This document shows, one piece after another, positions 33,957-42,652 of a DNA stretch of 64,000 nt. Origin of the DNA: Streptomyces sp. DSM 110735. GTDB taxonomy: Bacteria > Actinomycetota > Actinomycetes > Streptomycetales > Streptomycetaceae. The notes beneath the pieces are model-generated. The model was not told the origin of the DNA. It saw only the letters and a list, made by a program, of their open reading frames with translations, and did not search any database. The stretch's first letter is position 1. Every line of letters starts with the position of its first letter. The translations under genes and the position numbers were made by a program. The stretch is from positions 62,001 to 126,000 of the forward strand of contig NZ_JACYHF010000008.1 of NCBI RefSeq assembly GCF_016482685.1, written 5' to 3'.

Positions 33957-34056
33957 GGCGGCGTCGGTCCTCGGGGTCGGAGTCGTTCTGGGCTGCCCTC
34001 CAGGGTATCCGGCCGCGCAGGCAAATCACCCCCGCCCACGGACAACCGGTGTGCGC

Positions 34057-36522
34057 TCAGGAGCGCAGCGTCTCCTCCAGTGCCCGCGCCAGCGATCCGG
34101 CGTCCTCGACGGGCAGGGGCGCGTCCGTGCCGGTCGTGACGTAGAAGGCGTCCACGGCGTTGGCGCCGAGCGTGCTCACGTGCATGCTCCGTACCCGTAC
34201 GCCCGCCTTCTCCAGGGCCGTGCCGATGCGGAAGAGCAGGCCCGGGGCGTCCTGGGCGCGGACCTCGATGACCGTGGCGTGGTGGGAGGCGGCGGGGGCG
34301 ACGGTGACGCGGGGCGGTGGGGCGGGCCAGCCGCGGCGGCGGGGATAGGCGGCGTCCCGTTCGGCGAGGCGTCCGGTGATGTCGAGGGTGCCGTCCAGGG
34401 CGCGGACCAGGTCGGCGCGGAGGCGGGCGGCCTGGGGCAGGGAGCCGTACTCGGCGGCGACGCGCCAGTCCAGGAGCAGGACGGAGCCCCCCTCGTCCAC
34501 GGCGTCGGGCAGCCGCAGGGCGCGCAGCTCGGCGGTGCGGACGGTGAGCCGGTGCACGGCGAGGACGCCCGCGACGGCGGGCAGGACGCCGGGCTGGTCG
34601 GGTACGGCGATGAGGAGTTCGACGCCGAGCGGCTCGGGTTCGCCGGAGTGCTCGTCCGCGACGGCGGGCTCGGTCTGGGCGCGCAGGGCGAGGACGGGAC
34701 CGCCGGTGCGGTGCGCCTCGATGGCGAGGCGTTCCTGTTCGGCGGTGGGGGCGCCGGGGTCGGGTTCGTCGGGGGTGTCCCCGGCGAGGACGGCGGAGAC
34801 GCGGCGTACGAGGTCGTCCACGAGGGAGCCGCGCCAGGAGGACCAGGCGGCGGGCCCGGTGGCCAGCGCGTCGGCCTCGGTGAGGGCGTGCAGGAGTTCC
34901 AGGGTGCTCTGGGTGCCGACCGCCTCGGCGACGGCGCGGACGGTGGCGGGGTCGTCCAGGTCGCGCCGGGTGGCGGTCTCGACCAGGAGCAGATGGTGGC
35001 GGACGAGGGTGGAGAGCACGCTCACGTCGGCGCGGTCGAAGCCGATGCGGGCGGCGACGTCCTTGGCGATGATCTCCCCGGCCACCGAGTGGTCGCCGGG
35101 CCAGCCCTTGCCGATGTCGTGCAGCAGGGCGGCGACGAGGAGCAGGTCGGGGCGGCTGACGCGGCGGGTGAGGGCGGAGGCGCGGACGGCGGTCTCGATG
35201 AGGTGCCGGTCGACGGTCCAGACGTGGACGGCGTTGCGCTGCGGGCGGCAGCGGACCCGCTCCCAGTCGGGGAGCAGGCGGCTGATCAGCCCCTCGGACT
35301 CCAGTGCCTCCCAGACGTCGACGGTCGGGCGCCCCGAGCCGAGCAGGGTGACGAGCTGCTCGCGTGCCTCGGCGGGCCAGGGGGTGGGCAGCGGGCGGGC
35401 GAGGGCGGCCATGCGGCGCACGGCGTGCGGGGAGAGCGGGAGCCCGGCCTGGGCCGCGGCGGCGGCGGCGCGCAGCGGGAGGACGGGGTCGCGTTCGGGG
35501 CGCGCGGCGCGGGCGAGGACTGCCTCGCCGTCCTGCTCGACGACGCCCTCGGCGAGCGGTGAGCGCTCGACGGGCGGTTTCCCGCCGCCGAGCATGGCGC
35601 GCAGCCGGGGGCGTACGGCGCGCGAGCGCAGCACGCGCCCCACTTCGCGCCAGGTGACGTCGCCCGCGTAGGAGATGATCCCGGCGGCCTCGTAGACCTG
35701 GCGGAGCAGGGTGTCGGCGTCGAGGAGCCCGAGTTCGGCGGCGACCTGGTCCTGTTCCTGGAGGGCGAGGCGGTCGGTGGCACGCCCGGTGACGAGGTGG
35801 AGGGCGTCGCGGGCGTCGAGGAGGCGGCGGCGGGCGTCGGCCAGTCCCTCGCGGGGTGCGTCGGCGAGCCAGGAGGCGGCGACGGCACGCAGGGCGGTGG
35901 CGTCGCGCAGACCGCCGTGCGCCTCCTTGAGGTCGGGTTCGAGGAGGTAGCGCAACTCGCCCTGGCGTTCGGCGCGTTCGGCGCACAGTTCCTGGAGTTC
36001 GGGCAGGCGTTTGGGTGCCTGGTTGCGCCAGTCGGCGAGGACGGCGGTGCGCAGTCCGGCGGTGAGTCCGAGGTCGCCGACGAGGTGGCGGGCGTCGAGG
36101 AGTCCGAGGTGCACCTTGAGGTCCTCGCCCGCGGTCTTGCGGGCCTCGGCGGGGGTGCGTACGGAGTGGTCGAGGGTGAGGCCGAGGTCCCAGACGGGGT
36201 ACCAGAGGCGGTCGGCGAGGGCGGCGACGGCGGTGGGGTCGCTGCCGTCGTGCAGCAGCAGGAGGTCGAGGTCGCTGCGCGGGGAGAGTTCGCCGCGTCC
36301 GTAGCCGCCGACGGCGACGAGGGAGACGCCCTTGACGCCGGGGGCGGCGGCGCCGAAGAGTCCGGCGAGCCAGTCGTCGGTCAGTTCGGCGAGGGCGGCA
36401 CGGCGCGGCGGCCCGGGCCGCTCCCCCTCGGTGAGGAGGCGCAGCCGGGCCGCCGCGTAGCCGCTGGGTCGTCCCGAGTCGTCCGCTTCTTTCCGGTCAT
36501 CCCGGTCATCCGTACGCGTCAC
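34057..36522 (-). CDS. glnD: PII nucleotidyltransferase / removing enzyme GlnD
   Basis: 821 residues. The nucleotidyltransferase domain has the GxGxxxGELSPRSDLDLLLLHD pattern, where the Asp pair binds metal. An HD phosphohydrolase domain is seen in LLVAALLHDIGKGWPGDHS, and two ACT domains lie near the C-terminus (VELLIAVPDQPGVLPAVAGV and VIEVRAQDAPGLLFRIG). In streptomycetes GlnD adenylylates GlnK rather than uridylylating it. It follows glnK by 28 bases. Confidence 0.95.
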   Translation of the reverse strand: MTRTDDRDDRKEADDSGRPSGYAAARLRLLTEGERPGPPRRAALAELTDDWLAGLFGAAAPGVKGVSLVAVGGYGRGELSPRSDLDLLLLHDGSDPTAVAALADRLWYPVWDLGLTLDHSVRTPAEARKTAGEDLKVHLGLLDARHLVGDLGLTAGLRTAVLADWRNQAPKRLPELQELCAERAERQGELRYLLEPDLKEAHGGLRDATALRAVAASWLADAPREGLADARRRLLDARDALHLVTGRATDRLALQEQDQVAAELGLLDADTLLRQVYEAAGIISYAGDVTWREVGRVLRSRAVRPRLRAMLGGGKPPVERSPLAEGVVEQDGEAVLARAARPERDPVLPLRAAAAAAQAGLPLSPHAVRRMAALARPLPTPWPAEAREQLVTLLGSGRPTVDVWEALESEGLISRLLPDWERVRCRPQRNAVHVWTVDRHLIETAVRASALTRRVSRPDLLLVAALLHDIGKGWPGDHSVAGEIIAKDVAARIGFDRADVSVLSTLVRHHLLLVETATRRDLDDPATVRAVAEAVGTQSTLELLHALTEADALATGPAAWSSWRGSLVDDLVRRVSAVLAGDTPDEPDPGAPTAEQERLAIEAHRTGGPVLALRAQTEPAVADEHSGEPEPLGVELLIAVPDQPGVLPAVAGVLAVHRLTVRTAELRALRLPDAVDEGGSVLLLDWRVAAEYGSLPQAARLRADLVRALDGTLDITGRLAERDAAYPRRRGWPAPPPRVTVAPAASHHATVIEVRAQDAPGLLFRIGTALEKAGVRVRSMHVSTLGANAVDAFYVTTGTDAPLPVEDAGSLARALEETLRS

Positions 36523-36550
36523 CCAGCGGCTCCTGTTCGTGTCGTCGTGC

Positions 36551-36889
36551 TCAGAGCGCGTCCGGGCCGCGCTCGCCGGTGCGGACCCGTACGGCCGTGT
36601 CGACCGGTACGGACCAGACCTTGCCGTCTCCGATCTTGCCGGTGCGGGCTGCCTTGACGACGACGTCGATGAGCTGGTCGGCGTCGTCGTCCTCGGCCAG
36701 CACCTCGATGCGGATCTTGGGGACGAGGTCGACGGTGTACTCGGCGCCCCGGTAGACCTCGGTGTGACCCCGCTGGCGGCCGTAGCCGCTCGCCTCGGTG
36801 ACGGTGAGCCCGTGGACCCCGAAAGCCTGGAGGGCTTCCTTGATCTCGTCGAGGCGGTGCGGCTTGACGACCGCGGTGATCAGCTTCAT
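36551..36889 (-). CDS. glnK: PII nitrogen-regulatory protein GlnK
   Basis: 112 residues, the standard PII length. The T-loop reads GYGRQRGHTEVYRGAEY, with the modified Tyr51 in EVYRGAEY, and the ATP/2-oxoglutarate site includes GKIGDGKVWSVPV. It reports nitrogen and energy status and can block AmtB. The ATG overlaps the amtB stop as ATGA. Confidence 0.97.
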   Translation of the reverse strand: MKLITAVVKPHRLDEIKEALQAFGVHGLTVTEASGYGRQRGHTEVYRGAEYTVDLVPKIRIEVLAEDDDADQLIDVVVKAARTGKIGDGKVWSVPVDTAVRVRTGERGPDAL

Positions 36890-38220
36890 GCGTCCACCTT
36901 CTTGTTGGGCGAAGCGGCCGTGGCGGGGGCGCCGGCGACGACTCCGCCGCCCGCTCCGCTGAAGTCGTATGCGGTCTCGGCGTGCTCGGCGCGGTCGATG
37001 CCGGAGACCTCGACGTCCTCGGGGACGCGCATCCCGATGGTCTTGTCGAGGAGGAAGGCGAGGACGGCGGAGACGATCAGGGAGTAGGCGAGGACCGCGA
37101 AGACTCCGGCGCACTGCTTCCAGAGCTGGTCGAAGCTGTGGTCGCCGTAGAAGACACCGGTGGCGGCGGACTGGCCCTTGCCGGTGGCGAAGAAGCCGAT
37201 CAGCAGGGAGCCGACGATGCCGCCGACCATGTGGACGCCGACGACGTCGAGGGAGTCGTCGTAGCCGAACCTGAACTTCAGGCCGACGGCGGCGGCGCAG
37301 GCGACACCGGCGATGGCGCCGACGGCGATCGCGCCGAGCGGGGAGACGGCGCCGCCGGACGGGGTGATGGCGACCAGACCCGCGACCGCGCCGGAGGCGG
37401 CGCCGAGGGTGGTGAACGCGCCGTGCTTGATCTTCTCGTAGGCGAGCCAGGCGAGCATGGCGGCGGCGGTGGCGACCTGGGTGTTGACGAACATCAGCGC
37501 GCCGACGCCGTCGTCGTTGCCGAGCCAGGAACCGGCGTTGAAGCCGAACCAGCCGAACCACAGCAGACCGGCGCCGAGCATGACCAGGGGCAGGCTGTGC
37601 GGGCGCATCGGGTCCTTCTTGAAGCCGACGCGCTTGCCGATGACGAGGATGACGCCGAGGGCGGCGGCACCGGCGTTGATGTGGACGGCCGTACCACCGG
37701 CGAAGTCGATGACGCCGAGCTTGTACGCCCAGCCGTCCGCGCCCCAGACCCAGTGGGCGACGGGGACGTAGACGATCGTGCCCCACAGGGCGACGAAGAG
37801 CGCCCACGCGGTGAACTTCACGCGGTCGGCGAGGGCGCCGCTGATCAGCGCCGGGGTGATGATGGCGAACATCATCTGGAAGACCATGAAGACGAAGACC
37901 GGGATGGTGTACCCGGGCCACAGCTCCGTGAGGCCGATGTCGCTGAGGCCGATCCAGTCGGCGTTCCACCCGATGAACGGGGAGCCCGAGCCGAAGGCGA
38001 GCGAGAAGCCGTAGAGCACCCAGAGGATGGTGATGATCCCGATGCTGATGAAGCTCATCATCAGCATGTTGAGGGTGCTCTTGACGCGGACCATGCCTCC
38101 GTAGAAGAAGGCCAGGCCCGGGGTCATGAGCAACACCAGGGCGGAACAGATCAGCATGAAGCCTGTGTTCGCGGAGGACAGTTTGGGTGCCTCCGCCGCA
38201 AGCGTGATGGCTGGAGCCAT
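36886..38220 (-). CDS. amtB: Ammonium transporter AmtB
   Basis: 444 residues with 11 expected membrane helices. Conserved elements include LVLLMTPGLAFFYGGMVRVK, the GGTAVHINAGAAALG block with one pore His, and DVVGVHMVGGIVGSLLIGFF with the other. It conducts ammonium across the membrane. It is the first gene of amtB-glnK-glnD and has a GlnR box about 100-140 bases upstream of its start. Confidence 0.96.
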   Translation of the reverse strand: MAPAITLAAEAPKLSSANTGFMLICSALVLLMTPGLAFFYGGMVRVKSTLNMLMMSFISIGIITILWVLYGFSLAFGSGSPFIGWNADWIGLSDIGLTELWPGYTIPVFVFMVFQMMFAIITPALISGALADRVKFTAWALFVALWGTIVYVPVAHWVWGADGWAYKLGVIDFAGGTAVHINAGAAALGVILVIGKRVGFKKDPMRPHSLPLVMLGAGLLWFGWFGFNAGSWLGNDDGVGALMFVNTQVATAAAMLAWLAYEKIKHGAFTTLGAASGAVAGLVAITPSGGAVSPLGAIAVGAIAGVACAAAVGLKFRFGYDDSLDVVGVHMVGGIVGSLLIGFFATGKGQSAATGVFYGDHSFDQLWKQCAGVFAVLAYSLIVSAVLAFLLDKTIGMRVPEDVEVSGIDRAEHAETAYDFSGAGGGVVAGAPATAASPNKKVDA

Positions 38221-38323
38221 CGGCGTCTCCTCATCGGTGGGTACGGCCCCGTGCGGGCGCGGTGCCTGAGCGGTCCGGTCGGTTGAGGGGGGCGGTTATG
38301 GGCCACGAGACTGACGCAGCGCG

Positions 38324-38361
38324 GTTTCGGTGGGCGCCCCTCGCTGTTTCACCGGGGTGAC
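38324..38361 (-). promoter_or_regulatory. GlnR-binding box of the amtB operon
   Basis: On the minus strand the 38-base site reads GTCAC, six bases, GAAAC, six bases, GGGCG, six bases, GAAAC. This is exactly the four-half-site spacing of the streptomycete GlnR consensus (gTnAC-n6-GAAAC twice), with only the third half weak. It is the expected activator site for induction of amtB-glnK-glnD under nitrogen limitation. Confidence 0.85.
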
Positions 38362-38558
38362 GAAGGCACCTCGCGTGTTACGCGTGGATGAATTGCCGGA
38401 TGCCGGGCGCGGCGATCGTTATCGTGACGCAACCATCCGCCGGGGGGCGGGCACGGACGGGAAACCGGCCGCGTCCGGCCTCTCGATGACCTGGCATGGG
38501 GGAGCCGAGTCGGGCAGTTCGGGAGGACCGGCCGCGGCCGGGGCAGGGGGTGCCGGGC

Positions 38559-40037
38559 TCAGACCGCCTCGGCGGACTCCGGGAGGTCGCTGGCGAGCTG
38601 GTCGGTGAGGTCGACCACGACGGCGAGGTCCCCGAAATCGCGTACGGCCGTGTCGACCGTCTTGCGGATGCGGGTGTTGACGCGCTCGGAGCGGACCTTG
38701 CGGGCTATGTCCATGGCGCGCTTGGCGTACTCGGTGCTGTGCTCGGGCTCGCGCTGGAGCAGGTGCACGGTGGCCATGCCGATGAGGTTGAGCGCGTAGG
38801 AGCGCTGGTGCTCGTCGTCCTTGGCGAACAGCTCGACCGCGCGCTCCATGAGGGGCTCGGCGAGGGAGGCGTAGGTGGGGCTGCGGCCCGCCACGTACGC
38901 GAGGTCGCGGAAGGAGTGGCTGTTCTCGCCGTGCAGTTCGGCCTCGGAGAAGAAGCGGATCCAGTCGGGGTCCGGCTCGTCCCACTCGTCGGACTCGGAG
39001 AAGGTGTCCTCGGCCATGCGGACGGCGCGCTTGCACTTGCCGGGCTGCCCCATGTTGGCGTAGGCGCGGGCCTCCATCGCATACAGCATGGACTGGGTGC
39101 GGGGTCCGGCGCAGTCGCGGCTGCCGTACTGCGCGAGGTGGATCAGCTCCAGGGCGTCGTCGGGGCGGCCGAGATGGATCATCTGGCGGCTCATGCTGGA
39201 GAGGATGTACGACCCGAGGGGCTTGTCCCCGGCTTCCTTGGCGGCGTGCAGGGCGAGGACGAAGTACTTCTGCGCGGTGGGCTGGAGACCGACGTCGTAC
39301 GACATCCACCCGGCCAGCTCGGCCAGTTCGGCGGCGACCTTGAAGAGGCGGCGGGTGGTGGCCTCGGGCTGGGGCTCCTGGAGGAGGTCGGTGACCTCGT
39401 GGAGCTGGCCGACGACCGCCTTGCGGCGCAGTCCGCCGCCGCACTGGGCGTCCCACTGGCGGAACATCCGGGTGGTGGACTCGAGCAGCTCCAGCTCGGG
39501 GCGGGAGAGCCGCCCGGGCCTTCGGGAGTCGTGCAGCGGGTCGGGTCCGGGGGGCAGCGGGGAGGAGGGCGAGGGCACCAGCCAGCGCTGCATGGGTTCG
39601 ACGAGGGCGGGTCCGGCGGCCAGACCGAGCGAGGTGCCGAGGAAGCCGCGCCGGGCGAGCATCAGGTCGCTGCGGGAGAACTCGCTGAGCAGGGCGACGG
39701 TCTGCGGGCCGGTCCAGGGCAGGTCGACGCCGGTGGCGGACGGGGACTGGCGGGCGACGCGCAGACCGAGGTCGTCGGTGGAGACGACGCAGCCGAAGCG
39801 CTCGGAGAACAGCTCGGAGAGGATGCGCGGGATGGGCTCGCGCGGGTTCTCCCCGTCGAGCCAGCGGCGCACGCGCGAGGTGTCGGTGGAGATGTGGTTG
39901 GCGCCGAGCTGGCGGGCCCTGCGGTTCACCTGCCGGGCCAGCTCGCCCTTCGACCAGCCGCTGCGCACGAACCACGAGCCGAGCAGCTCGTTGGGGCGCT
40001 TGTCAGCGTTCGTCCCGCCTCCGCCGTTGCCGCCCAC
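38559..40037 (-). CDS. nsdA: NsdA, negative regulator of sporulation and antibiotic production
   Basis: 492 residues. N-terminal region has an HTH-like segment (ELARQVNRRARQLGANHIST and VRRWLDGENPREP). The remainder is helical and tetratricopeptide-like, with YALNLIGMATVHLLQREPE near the end. It matches the S. coelicolor nsdA product next to amtB, whose loss increases sporulation and actinorhodin. I chose the GTG at 40037 (reading VGGNGGGGTNADKRPNELL). The 338 bases before amtB hold the GlnR box and no gene. Confidence 0.9.
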   Translation of the reverse strand: MGGNGGGGTNADKRPNELLGSWFVRSGWSKGELARQVNRRARQLGANHISTDTSRVRRWLDGENPREPIPRILSELFSERFGCVVSTDDLGLRVARQSPSATGVDLPWTGPQTVALLSEFSRSDLMLARRGFLGTSLGLAAGPALVEPMQRWLVPSPSSPLPPGPDPLHDSRRPGRLSRPELELLESTTRMFRQWDAQCGGGLRRKAVVGQLHEVTDLLQEPQPEATTRRLFKVAAELAELAGWMSYDVGLQPTAQKYFVLALHAAKEAGDKPLGSYILSSMSRQMIHLGRPDDALELIHLAQYGSRDCAGPRTQSMLYAMEARAYANMGQPGKCKRAVRMAEDTFSESDEWDEPDPDWIRFFSEAELHGENSHSFRDLAYVAGRSPTYASLAEPLMERAVELFAKDDEHQRSYALNLIGMATVHLLQREPEHSTEYAKRAMDIARKVRSERVNTRIRKTVDTAVRDFGDLAVVVDLTDQLASDLPESAEAV

Positions 40038-40491
40038 TGGAACGCCCCCATCCCTGAAACCCTGTCGCCGTGCGCCAAGCCCTATCAGAATGCCGGTAAA
40101 TACGGCCTCCCGTCCGGCGGTTCTCACCCTTCGAACGAGCTGACGACTTGCCTCCGGCATACCCACGAAGGCAAGTGCCCCCGGGGCTCGCATACTCACA
40201 GTAACCCCACGATCACCCTTCCAACCACGGCGATCCTTGAAACGCCACCATTCGCCACCCCTTCGAATGAACTCACGATCGCGTCCTCGCGATTCACTTG
40301 ACATAGGACGGACGGAAGTGGGCGGAGCGGAGCGCGCGGGGGCGCATGGAACCCCGCGCACCACCCGCCGCGCCACGACGCGCCGCCTTGCTCCCGGGGC
40401 ACCCCGGGAAGGCGGATGTCGTGGCGTCACGTTCCGCATCCATCTCGCTCCGGTTCGTAACCACCGGCGCGCTGGACCCGTTGGAGGGGGC
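40038..40491. other. Divergent intergenic region nsdA / primase-like gene
   Basis: 454 bases with no supported gene. It must hold the nsdA promoter and that of the primase-like gene. TTGACA occurs on the plus strand near 40299 but has no convincing -10 at the right distance. A GGAGGGGG ribosome-binding site ends the region. Confidence 0.4.
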
Positions 40492-41154
40492 ATGGGCTTC
40501 ACGATCGGCGGCATTCGCGAGATCCGCTCCGGCACGCGTCGGCGCGGCCGCTCGTCGGAGTGCACGGCCGTCGCCGAGTTCACGGGTCTGTGGGGCTGGG
40601 ACGTGGTGCCGGGCGCGCGGGCCGCCGGGGGTGTCTGCTCCTGCGGGCGTACGGACTGCCCGGCGCCGGGCGCGCATCCGCTGGAGTTCGCCGCGCCGGT
40701 GCCCGCCGGGGCCACCCTTGACGAGGTGGGCCGCGCCTGGGCGGAGGTGCCGGGCGCCTCGGCGATGCTGCCGGTGGGCGGCGCGTTCGACGTGATCGAG
40801 GTGGCCGAGCCCGCCGGGCGTCGCGCCCTGGTCCGTCTGGAGCGCATGGGTCTGCCCCTCGGCCCGGTCGCCGCGACCCCCGAGGGCCGCGCCCACTTCC
40901 TGGTCGCCCCCGGCGCCGCCGCCGAGCTGCCCCGATTGCTCTACCGCCTCGGCTGGGACGACCCCGCCGCCCTGGACCTGCGCGGACTCGGCCCGGGTAC
41001 GTACATCACCGCCCCGCCCTCCGACCGCGGCGGCCGCGGTCCGGTGCGCTGGCTGCGACCCCCGGCGCTGGACAGCGCGACCCGGCTTCCGGCGGCCCGG
41101 CTCCTGCTGGGGACGCTGGCGTATGTGGCGCACCGGTCGCGGGCGGGGGCGTAG
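40492..41154 (+). CDS. Primase-polymerase N-terminal-domain-like protein, probably catalytically degenerate
   Basis: 220 residues. CSCGRTDCPAPGAHPLEFA near residue 45 is the typical opening of the bifunctional DNA primase/polymerase N-terminal domain (CSCGxxxCxxPGxHP). However the place of the metal-binding Asp-x-Asp reads FDVIEVAEPAG, so the acidic pair is not preserved. LGPGTYITAPPS resembles the later conserved strand (usually xxxYVVAPPS). No helicase domain follows. It is a stand-alone protein conserved next to ftsY in streptomycetes, function unknown. Confidence 0.78.
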   Translation: MGFTIGGIREIRSGTRRRGRSSECTAVAEFTGLWGWDVVPGARAAGGVCSCGRTDCPAPGAHPLEFAAPVPAGATLDEVGRAWAEVPGASAMLPVGGAFDVIEVAEPAGRRALVRLERMGLPLGPVAATPEGRAHFLVAPGAAAELPRLLYRLGWDDPAALDLRGLGPGTYITAPPSDRGGRGPVRWLRPPALDSATRLPAARLLLGTLAYVAHRSRAGA

Positions 41155-41187
41155 GGAGCCTTCGGATGCGCCGGCTCACCGGCTCGT

Positions 41188-41238
41188 ACGGCGAAGCGCC
41201 CGTCCCCCAACGTGGTGTGGGGACGGGCGCTTCGCCGT
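41188..41238. terminator. Strong bidirectional terminator before ftsY
   Basis: A perfect 20-base inverted repeat (41188-41207 with 41219-41238) around an 11-base loop lies between the convergent ends of the primase-like gene and ftsY. Confidence 0.88.
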
Positions 41239-41266
41239 GGAGTGGGGGGTGATCGCGTCCGGTGGC

Positions 41267-42472
41267 TCAGTCACCGAGAAGCGCGTCCACGAACGCCTCC
41301 GGATCGAAGGGCGCCAGGTCGTCGGGACCCTCGCCCAGGCCGATCAGCTTGACCGGCACGCCCAGCTCGTTCTGCACGGCGATGACGATGCCGCCCTTGG
41401 CGGTGCCGTCGAGCTTGGTCAGCACGATGCCGGTGATGTCCACGACCTCGGAGAAGACGCGGGCCTGCACCAGACCGTTCTGCCCTGTGGTGGCGTCGAG
41501 CACGAGCAGCACCTCGTCGAGCGGGGCGTGCTTCTCCACGACGCGCTTGACCTTGCCCAGCTCGTCCATGAGGCCGGTCTTGGTGTGCAGACGTCCCGCG
41601 GTGTCGATGAGCACCACGTCGACGTCCATCTCCTTGCCCTCCTTCACCGCGTCGAACGCGACGGAGGCGGGGTCGCCGGCCTCCGGGCCGCGCACGGTGT
41701 AGGCGCCGACGCGCTCGCCCCAGGTCTGGAGCTGGTCGGCGGCGGCGGCGCGGAAGGTGTCGGCGGCGCCGAGGACGACGGTGCGGCCGTCGGCGACCAG
41801 GACGCGGGCGAGCTTGCCGGTGGTGGTGGTCTTGCCGGTGCCGTTGACGCCGACGACCATCACGATGCCGGGCTTGCGGCCCTCGGGCTCGGTCTTGACC
41901 TCGCGGTCCATGTCCGTGCCGACGAGCTTGAGCAGCTCCTCGCGGAGCAGACCGCGCAGTTCCTCGGGGGTGCGGGTGCCGAGCACCTTGACGCGCTCGC
42001 GCAGCCGCTCGACCAGTTCCTGGGTGGGCTGCACGCCGACGTCGGCGGTGAGGAGGGTGTCCTCGATCTCCTCCCAGGTGTCCTCGTCCAGGTGCTCGCG
42101 CGAGAGCAGCGTGAGCAGGCCCTTGCCGAGGGCGTTCTGGGAGCGGGAGAGACGGGCGCGGAGGCGGATGAGCCGCCCCGCGGTGGGCTCCGGGATCTCG
42201 ATCTCGGGAGCCTTCTCGGCGGCGGGTGGCTCCTCGACGGTGGTGGTCCCGCCGCCCGGGAGGTCCACCTCCTCGATCGTCCGGCGCGGTTCGTCGCGCG
42301 GAGTCTCGGCCTCTTCGCCGACCTGTGGCTCGGCCGGGGGCGCGGTGAGGTCGGGCGCGGCGGGCGGCGGCGGTGGCAGCTTCTTCTTCTTGAGAGTGCT
42401 GCCGATGAGGAGCCCGCCGAGCGCGCCGAGCACGACCACGGCGATGACTACAGCAAGGATGATGGTTTCCAT
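41267..42472 (-). CDS. ftsY: Signal recognition particle receptor FtsY
   Basis: 401 residues. Unlike the E. coli protein it starts with a membrane helix (METIILAVVIAVVVLGALGG), then a Lys/Pro- and Glu-rich linker to about residue 115. The NG domain has GVNGTGKTTTTGKLA, DTFRAAAADQL, DTAGRLHTKTGLMDE and TKLDGTAKGG. It receives SRP-ribosome complexes at the membrane. The ATG at 42472 begins the membrane helix. Confidence 0.96.
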   Translation of the reverse strand: METIILAVVIAVVVLGALGGLLIGSTLKKKKLPPPPPAAPDLTAPPAEPQVGEEAETPRDEPRRTIEEVDLPGGGTTTVEEPPAAEKAPEIEIPEPTAGRLIRLRARLSRSQNALGKGLLTLLSREHLDEDTWEEIEDTLLTADVGVQPTQELVERLRERVKVLGTRTPEELRGLLREELLKLVGTDMDREVKTEPEGRKPGIVMVVGVNGTGKTTTTGKLARVLVADGRTVVLGAADTFRAAAADQLQTWGERVGAYTVRGPEAGDPASVAFDAVKEGKEMDVDVVLIDTAGRLHTKTGLMDELGKVKRVVEKHAPLDEVLLVLDATTGQNGLVQARVFSEVVDITGIVLTKLDGTAKGGIVIAVQNELGVPVKLIGLGEGPDDLAPFDPEAFVDALLGD

Positions 42473-42652
42473 AACGCGTCCAGTATCGGCCATGGGGTAT
42501 CCGCCGAAGAGGCTTGCGGACGCTTGTCGCTTCCTCCAAGAGACAAATGCCACAGGAGCAATGGAGTCGGATTAAACTACGATGACGTTTGGCTCCGCCG
42601 CGCGCGTTGAGCCCGTCGTCCTCGTCCCCCACCGCTAGGACACCCCTTTTTC

